Assembly: GCA_002751075.1 (NCBI GenBank)
Contig: NAOQ01000004.1
Span: forward strand, 411,195 to 433,729
Direction: 5' to 3'
DNA from: Ichthyophonus hoferi
Lineage: Eukaryota > Opisthokonta > Ichthyosporea > Ichthyophonida > Ichthyophonidae
Length of the DNA stretch: 22,535 nucleotides
Shown here: piece after piece, positions 17,801 to 22,535 of the stretch
Layout of the letters: each line of letters starts with the position of its first letter
How positions within the stretch are numbered: position 1 is the first letter of the stretch
The notes under the pieces: generated by a model
Database searches by the model: none
The model's input: the letters and a program-made list of their open reading frames with translations, nothing else
Told to the model about the DNA's origin: nothing
Translations under genes and position numbers: made by a program

Positions 17801-20800
17801 TGATATACAATAATATAGTGTATACTTGTATACACTTTCTATATATATATATTTTAGTACCCAGGTATAGAGTATAATATAATATGATATAGTATAATAT
17901 AGTATTGTATAGTATAATATTGTGTAATATTGTATGATATAATATGGTGTAGTATAATATATTATGATATAGTATGAAATCGTGTAATATAGTAGTGCGT
18001 ACATAACTGTGTACAGTTTATATATATTCTAATACCCAGTGTGTAGATACGCGAGCTGGACGAGACCGTACAAGATCTTGATCAACTACGAGATATTGCA
18101 CAAGAGGTAGAGTTAGAGCACATAGAAATGGAGAAACAACTGACTACTGATTTGGATTTTGCTATGGCTGATCTGGCTGAAACGGTACGAATGTGTAGTT
18201 GTTCGTATGCTACATGTATTGATGTTTATATGTTATCATGTAGCTTATAACTGCTTCATAGTATATATCATAGTATGGGTATAGATATAGACATAGGTAT
18301 AAGTACTTTATAGAGAATAGGGCGATATGATGGGTTTAAAGGGGATTTAATACATATTAGGAAAAATGAATTAAAAAAATAATGTATTTTATTAAAACCG
18401 TGTATTTATTTAATATTTAGAAATACTATTATATAATTAATATTATAATCTCTTTAATAATTTATTCTTTAGTATTTCTTTAACAATTAGGTTGGACGGT
18501 AAATTATTTATGCTTTGATATATATATATTGTTAAGTGTATGTTACTTCTATTCTATTTCTTTTCTTGTGACTTAAGACTTGTGCATTGTCTCTATCCTA
18601 CGCCTATAAGGCTTTACCTACATTGACATGCTATTGTTGTAATCGATAATTGTTTTTCGAATTTTCATACAATTCCCTTTTTCAATCATATGCTCCACAT
18701 ATAATTGAACTTGATGTAATATGTTATAAACTTTTATTATATTATAGTATAGTCCAGTATAGTAGTACAGTATATTATAATATAGTTTTCAATAACATAA
18801 TATAATATAGTATAGTATAATGTAGTATAGTATAGTACAGTATAATTTGGTATAATATATTAGAATATAATACACAATAATATAATATTGTGTAGTGCAG
18901 TATAGTATTGCATAGGGGAGGATATGGTAAGATATGAGTATTACCTTATCTCACTCTTCCCACTCGCAAACATCACACTCTTTTATAGAAACACAAACTA
19001 GTGCTCAGTGAAGATACAGTTTATTATACAACAATATGATATAATATAGTACACTATTTCTCTCCTCTCTCTCTCTAACATTACAGTATTTCCGTAGCGA
19101 CGAAAACTCGCCCTTCATGAAGAGGCATTGGTTGAGGCCGATCAAACTATTACCAAATATAGAAGCTTGGTCATGGCACTGCAGGAGGTATGTATGAATC
19201 ATAGCCGCACTAATTAATGATTAATATTCCTGGGATAGTTAATGGGGCGCTATGTGAGCTTGTAGAGCTTTGGGTGTGGTTTATATGAATATATATACTA
19301 TACTATATCAGACTGTATCATACTATATCATATCATATCATTTTATATTAAAATGATGATTGGGTTTTAGTCACTTCTTCCTCTCCCCCACTACCTTTAT
19401 ATGACTAATTACCCATCTATGTATTCAATAACCCATCATGCATAGGTGTATACAGATATACATACATACACTATTACATACGCATATATATTTGTAATAT
19501 AATATAATATAATGTGATGCAGTATATGCACGGTAGACCACGCACACATATATACAATATATACTGTCTATATATTTATGTTTGTATGGCTTTCATAAAT
19601 GTATTTTGTGTATAAAATAATTATGTATAATATGTGCATATATGTATACTTTATATACAGTTAAACATATCTACTTTCATATAGTCAACCACGTATATTA
19701 TTGCCTAGGTAATATCTATGCTGTATATTAAGGTCCCAAGTTGGGATAGCACATGATATTATATTATACTATATTATATTATATTAACAATCTCGGATTC
19801 TAGTTTCAGTATTTTTCCGCAGTACTGTCACAATACCATCACACCACGTAATTCTAAATTAACATGCTCACTGTGTTCGTGTACAGAATTTACGCTCAGT
19901 TGAAGCCACTATGGCTGTATCGGAGGGCGACAAGGCCGAGCTAGCCAACCAGTCACAGAATATTATGGCCCGCTACATGCAGCTACAATCTACCGCGACT
20001 AAGACTCAAGCTCGTGCATTAGAGATGGTGATAATACCTTTATGATGATGTAGTATTATCGTGTTGTTTGATGATAGTATTACTATGGTGCCTATACTAT
20101 CATACTATTACATACTATTACAGTGCGAGGGTGTGTCACTATCATATTACTTTACTATTATACCCCTGAACTATCATACTATCATGCTATTATATTACAA
20201 TATTATCATACCGTTGCACTATGGTCTGGAGATGGTAACAACTATGCTCCTATAATACTATACTACAGTACTGTCATACTATTATATATCCATACCTGCC
20301 CAATGACTACGATATCTCACTTTCTTTCTCTTTTTTTTTGCCTTTTCCTGGGAGGTTTCAAAAAGTTCATGACATAACCGAAAATTCATATCATAGTATA
20401 GCATAATGTAACAGAATCTAGTATATAACATATTATACTACATCAGAGACTAACACAATATATCATATCATATCATATATATCATGTCATATCACATCAT
20501 ATCATATTATATTATATAACGCACATACATTGCCAACCTCTCTCACAGGAACTCAGAAATCTGGACCTAGAGCAGGCCCAACGTCATGTAGCCCTTCTTA
20601 AACTATTCTTCCCTCCTTCGTTCCCGAAGTATTACCCTATACTCCTATCATACTCTATGGTTGTGTCAAATTGTTATGAATGGATCGATAGTATATGATA
20701 TATGCGTGTGTATTGTGAAATGTTCTTATTTATTCCTTTTACGTAGTTCCTTATTACTTACTTGTACTATCGTATTATCGCACTAGCATACGATCGTACA

Positions 20801-21125
20801 TAGTCATAATATAATCCTTTCATATATAGTTTTATATTCTAATATTACCTCCACATCTACCATAATCTGATCACAGACATGAGTATAATCCTGTACGTAC
20901 TGTTCTCTTATTGGACCGTCTTGTGTATAAGGCTGATCTAATTATAGATCATGTACGTCAGCAATACCATGTGGACGATGAACTAAAGGCTACATTGGCT
21001 CCTACCAAAGGTAGTCATGGTGATGGTGGAGTTGTATATGATGGGCTCATATATATGTATTTAATAATAATAGTAATAGCAATAATTATAATAATAATAA
21101 TACCAATAATAATAATGACAACAAC

Positions 21126-21158
<33 letters not shown>

Positions 21159-22359
21159 AAAAAAACCAATAACAACAACAATACCAATACTCGTAATGCT
21201 AATAAAACTATAATACTACCAACAACACTAACATTAATAACAAGTGTACCTATCTCATCCCCCTGAAGTACCATCATATAGTAGCACACCTACCACATTA
21301 TATACTGACATGAAATATTACGCGATATCATACACTATCATACATACAGTTAATTGTGATTTACTGTGGTTTGCCACGTCATTGTGTGCTCTGATGACGT
21401 CATATCGATCGGCCGCCCGTCGTATGCAGGACGGTTTGTTCACATGCAAGGTAAGTTAGACTACATTGTATTATACTATATGATATTATATAGATATAGA
21501 TACAGATATACTCTGTTTGTTTATTATACTCTATTGGATCATCTTAGATTGTATTATATTGCATTATGTGAATTTATATATACGTATGTGTGTATCATGT
21601 GTATATGGATGCATACAAGCATATGTATACACTAATATAGTTCAAAAACTCACTGCTAACCTTTCATCTTACTGGTTTATATTTCAAGATCTTACTATAT
21701 AATAACCTATGTAAATCTACGACAACATTAGATTATGTATGTAATTTATAATTACTATATATCTATTGATGTATCTGTTTATATTTATAACAAGGGCGTG
21801 CCGTTGGAGCATAGTATATCTTTTATGTTAGTACTATTAATAGGAGTGCAAATAGTATATTAACCTTGTTTATAACTCCCTCTATTCAATCTTCCACGCA
21901 ACTCTAAGTTGGTACGAATATAAAAAAATGTTAAGATATCCTGAAATTTAGTTTAAAGGAGGGGTTACAATTATTAACGGATATATATCTCTACGCTATG
22001 TGCTTCAACCATCCCATCATCAAGTCTTTACAGAGATTAATCTAGACTGGACCAACCAGCTCCTTCCCTTTGCTAAATATACCTGAGGCCTTTTTGTACT
22101 ATTAACGTGTTATATTGATATCTCTCCTTCCCCTCCTCTCCCTCCCTTCCTCTCTCTTCCACTCTCTTTTTTTCCTATACAGGTAGAGGTATATCAGAAG
22201 GTAGGCAATCTTTTCTCTGAGCTAGCCTCCAGTGAACCCCGACTAAACGCTATAATAAACCTGCTAAAGAATGAAGAATTGACCCCTGATGTACCTCTGA
22301 GTGAGGTAGAGAGGGCCATAACATTGCTGAATGGAGTGATTGGCTCTCACTTCCCTAAG
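13153..22359 (+). CDS. DCTN1: Dynactin subunit 1 (p150-Glued), 5' part, 15 exons
   Basis: Large subunit of dynactin, the dynein activator that links the motor to cargo and microtubule plus ends. Exons: 13153-13362, 13971-14330, 14466-14627, 15493-15609, 16002-16100, 16572-16613, 16981-17136, 17592-17759, 18047-18184, 19098-19187, 19887-20027, 20549-20628, 20877-21010, 21350-21450, 22183-22359. They total 2175 nt, 725 codons, all GT-AG and in phase. Domains: CAP-Gly (~8-70, [24 protein letters not shown]); Ser/Pro/Thr-rich mildly basic linker (71-~197); coiled coil 1 (~200-560) with [47 protein letters not shown] and [10 protein letters not shown]; start of the inter-coil domain (~562-725) with QAQRHVALL and [14 protein letters not shown]. 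These line up with human DCTN1 as recalled. One CAP-Gly at the extreme N-terminus followed by this coiled coil separates it from CLIP-170 and tubulin cofactors. The start has context AAACATGG. Confidence 0.96.
13971..14330 (+). CDS. DCTN1: DCTN1 exon 2: Ser/Pro/Thr-rich linker
   Basis: Residues 71-190, phase 0-0, 360 nt. It occupies the place of the vertebrate basic domain. About ten Ser/Thr-Pro sites are visible (e.g. [12 protein letters not shown]). I count 13 Lys/Arg and 8 Asp/Glu, so it is only mildly basic. The acceptor is doubled (TATAG GTGCAG). Codon content is C-rich compared with flanking introns. Confidence 0.92.
14466..14627 (+). CDS. DCTN1: DCTN1 exon 3: start of coiled coil 1
   Basis: Residues 191-244, phase 0-0. 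After [14 protein letters not shown] a charged heptad pattern begins ([20 protein letters not shown]), as in human coiled coil 1A. Acceptor TATGTAG, donor GTATGC. Confidence 0.92.
14803..14840. repeat. (TACA)n microsatellite, about nine copies
   Basis: Perfect tetranucleotide run in DCTN1 intron 3. Confidence 0.92.
15493..15609 (+). CDS. DCTN1: DCTN1 exon 4: coiled coil 1A
   Basis: Residues 245-283, phase 0-0. [20 protein letters not shown] then [12 protein letters not shown] parallels human [35 protein letters not shown]. Begins with an in-frame ATG directly after the AG. The donor GAG|GTTGGA is the weakest in the gene, so the 3' edge is less certain. Confidence 0.85.
16002..16100 (+). CDS. 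DCTN1: DCTN1 exon 5: coiled coil 1A
   Basis: Residues 284-316, phase 0-0. [16 protein letters not shown] matches the human [16 protein letters not shown] landmark of coiled coil 1. Acceptor ATCATAG, donor GTGAGA. Confidence 0.94.
16242..16565 (+). repeat. Three tandem copies of a ~106-108-bp unit in DCTN1 intron 5
   Basis: Copies begin at 16242, 16350 and 16456, each with ACTATGGTATATAT, then TGGGTAGTATAG, CAATAAAA or CAGTAAAA, AGTTATAA, ATAAATAT and CTTATT. Each is preceded by an ATATAG (ending 16237, 16345, 16451). The third copy ends at the polypyrimidine/acceptor of the 42-nt exon 6. Confidence 0.85.
16572..16613 (+). CDS. DCTN1: DCTN1 exon 6 (42-nt small exon)
   Basis: Residues 317-330, exactly 14 codons (two heptads), phase 0-0. 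[14 protein letters not shown] aligns with human ERVDELTTDLEILK. Acceptor CCACACAG follows a triplicated intronic repeat; donor GTAAGG. Confidence 0.93.
16981..17136 (+). CDS. DCTN1: DCTN1 exon 7: coiled coil 1 hairpin and 1B
   Basis: Residues 331-382, phase 0-0. A Gly-containing break ([14 protein letters not shown]) precedes [20 protein letters not shown], matching human [22 protein letters not shown]. The break fits the turn between CC1A and CC1B. Confidence 0.94.
17165..17500. repeat. Degenerate TACTATTATA repeat block
   Basis: About 330 bp of irregular ~10-bp repeats filling most of DCTN1 intron 7. It leaves several frames open by chance, producing long Tyr/Ile/Leu-rich ORFs that are not genes. 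Confidence 0.75.
17592..17759 (+). CDS. DCTN1: DCTN1 exon 8: coiled coil 1B
   Basis: Residues 383-438, phase 0-0, 56 codons (eight heptads). [20 protein letters not shown] then [10 protein letters not shown] is nearly identical to human [30 protein letters not shown]. Donor GTATGT. Confidence 0.96.
17874..17998. repeat. Pentamer array (TATAG/TATAA)n in DCTN1 intron 8
   Basis: Mixed TATAGTATAATATAGTAT units, about 25 imperfect pentamers. Confidence 0.75.
18047..18184 (+). CDS. DCTN1: DCTN1 exon 9: coiled coil 1B
   Basis: Residues 439-484, phase 0-0. [20 protein letters not shown] aligns with human [20 protein letters not shown]. Acceptor GTGTAG; donor GTACGA. Confidence 0.93.
18727..18915. 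repeat. Pentamer array (TATAG/TATAA)n in DCTN1 intron 9
   Basis: Same unit family as the array in intron 8, inside the largest DCTN1 intron in the window (913 bp). Confidence 0.75.
19098..19187 (+). CDS. DCTN1: DCTN1 exon 10: coiled coil 1B
   Basis: Residues 485-514, 30 codons, phase 0-0. [20 protein letters not shown] then [10 protein letters not shown] fits human [31 protein letters not shown]. Acceptor TCCGTAG, donor GTATGT. Confidence 0.92.
19887..20027 (+). CDS. DCTN1: DCTN1 exon 11: end of coiled coil 1
   Basis: Residues 515-561, phase 0-0. Ends [12 protein letters not shown], matching human AETKAHAKAIEM just before the inter-coil domain. Conservation is lower in the first half. Acceptor GTACAG, donor GTGATA. 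Confidence 0.9.
20060..20290. repeat. Degenerate ACTATCATACTATTA repeats in DCTN1 intron 11
   Basis: Irregular ~10-bp repeats of the same style as 6520-6690 and 17165-17500. Confidence 0.6.
20457..20519. repeat. (ATCAT)n pentamer array near the exon 12 acceptor
   Basis: ATATCATATCATATC units about 30 bp upstream of the exon 12 acceptor at 20548. Confidence 0.75.
20549..20628 (+). CDS. DCTN1: DCTN1 exon 12: start of inter-coil domain
   Basis: Residues 562-588, ends in phase 2. [20 protein letters not shown] then FPPSFP matches human [25 protein letters not shown]. The donor AA|GTATTA is set by the phase of the next exon. Confidence 0.9.
20877..21010 (+). CDS. DCTN1: DCTN1 exon 13: inter-coil domain
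   Basis: Residues 588-633 (phase 2 in, phase 1 out). [20 protein letters not shown] then [10 protein letters not shown] aligns with human [28 protein letters not shown]. Acceptor TGATCACAG, donor G|GTAGTC. Confidence 0.92.
21058..21240. repeat. Interrupted (AAT)n / (AAC)n tract in DCTN1 intron 13
   Basis: About 180 bp of trinucleotide repeats starting within 60 bp of the exon 13 donor. It keeps frames open, which explains the long Ile-rich and Leu-rich ORFs on both strands. Confidence 0.85.
21350..21450 (+). CDS. DCTN1: DCTN1 exon 14: inter-coil domain
   Basis: Residues 633-666, phase 1 in, phase 0 out. [20 protein letters not shown] then [10 protein letters not shown] corresponds to human [27 protein letters not shown]. 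Acceptor ACATACAG, donor GTAAGT. Confidence 0.88.
21784..21875. repeat. Imperfect inverted repeat in DCTN1 intron 14
   Basis: TTATAACAAGG (near 21785-21795) and CCTTGTTTATAA (21864-21875) pair except for one inserted base. The span is about 91 bp. It could be a tiny foldback element; evidence is thin. Confidence 0.35.
22183..22359 (+). CDS. DCTN1: DCTN1 exon 15 (last in window)
   Basis: Residues 667-725. [32 protein letters not shown] and [15 protein letters not shown] align with human [34 protein letters not shown] and TKAIKYYQHLYSIHL. Strong polypyrimidine acceptor (TTTTTTTCCTATACAG), donor GTAGGT; the gene continues right of the window. Confidence 0.95.
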
Positions 22360-22445
22360 GTAGGTGGGAGAGGAGAAGAGAAGGGGTGATATGTAAGCTA
22401 TATGGTTAGTGCTGTTGAAATGTATGCATATTACACTAGCCCTTG

Positions 22446-22535
22446 TCTTATTATATTATATTATGTTATATTATATTATATTATATTATATTATGTTATA
22501 TTATATTATATTATATTATTATATTACATTATATT
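22446..22535. repeat. (TTATA)n pentamer array at the right edge
   Basis: At least 16 near-perfect TTATA units with occasional TTATG, in DCTN1 intron 15, continuing beyond the window. Confidence 0.9.

Noticed and set aside
20043-20168. ATGATGA and CTGA suggesting a box C/D snoRNA in DCTN1 intron 11
   Set aside because: The boxes are about 120 nt apart, no terminal stem pairs them, and the region is simple repeat.
21062-21289. Ile-rich and Leu-rich ORFs on opposite strands
   Set aside because: Both come from the (AAT)n tract in DCTN1 intron 13.
21395-21402. Perfect CRE TGACGTCA
   Set aside because: It lies inside coding exon 14 of DCTN1 and is explained by the codons.

Overview
This window is ordinary eukaryotic nuclear DNA, very AT-rich, with two conserved protein genes arranged head to head. 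I reconstructed both by reading conserved protein blocks on each strand and joining them at GT-AG splice sites. All 30 exons join in phase. The proteins resemble human POLR3B and DCTN1 along their length, so the source is an animal or a close relative. The AT-rich, microsatellite-filled introns (about 135-935 bp) and intact ancestral protein features suggest a non-bilaterian animal such as a sponge. That placement is inference only; nothing here names the species.

Left part (1-9660, minus strand): the 5' portion of the gene for the second-largest RNA polymerase III subunit (POLR3B/RPC2). Fifteen exons give 613 codons, from the ATG at 9660 to a donor at 522. The rest of the gene (active-site half and C-terminal zinc region) lies beyond the left edge. 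The protein carries an acidic N-terminal extension of about 60 residues that human POLR3B lacks.

Middle (9661-13152): a 3.5-kb divergent intergenic region. I see no conserved protein gene or tRNA. It holds probable promoter motifs on the POLR3B side (a 21-bp palindrome of AGGTCA-type half sites, a CACGTG E-box, two CCAAT boxes) and on the DCTN1 side (ETS-like, YY1-like), short upstream ORFs on both sides, and several inverted repeats.

Right part (13153-22535, plus strand): the 5' portion of the dynactin subunit 1 gene (DCTN1/p150-Glued). Fifteen exons give 725 codons: CAP-Gly domain, Ser/Pro/Thr-rich linker, coiled coil 1 and the start of the inter-coil domain. The gene continues past the right edge.

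The two genes have no known functional link: one makes tRNA, 5S and other small RNAs, the other links dynein to cargo and microtubules. Introns of both are filled with low-complexity tandem repeats (5-mers, 3-mers, 4-mers, a 12-mer minisatellite) and one triplicated 106-108-bp unit. I found no mobile element with coding capacity, CRISPR array, rRNA, tRNA or novel multi-gene system. The most checkable oddities are the POLR3B N-terminal extension with a PP1-docking-like motif, the triplicated repeat beside a 42-nt exon in DCTN1, the palindromic element upstream of POLR3B, and the weakly basic DCTN1 linker.
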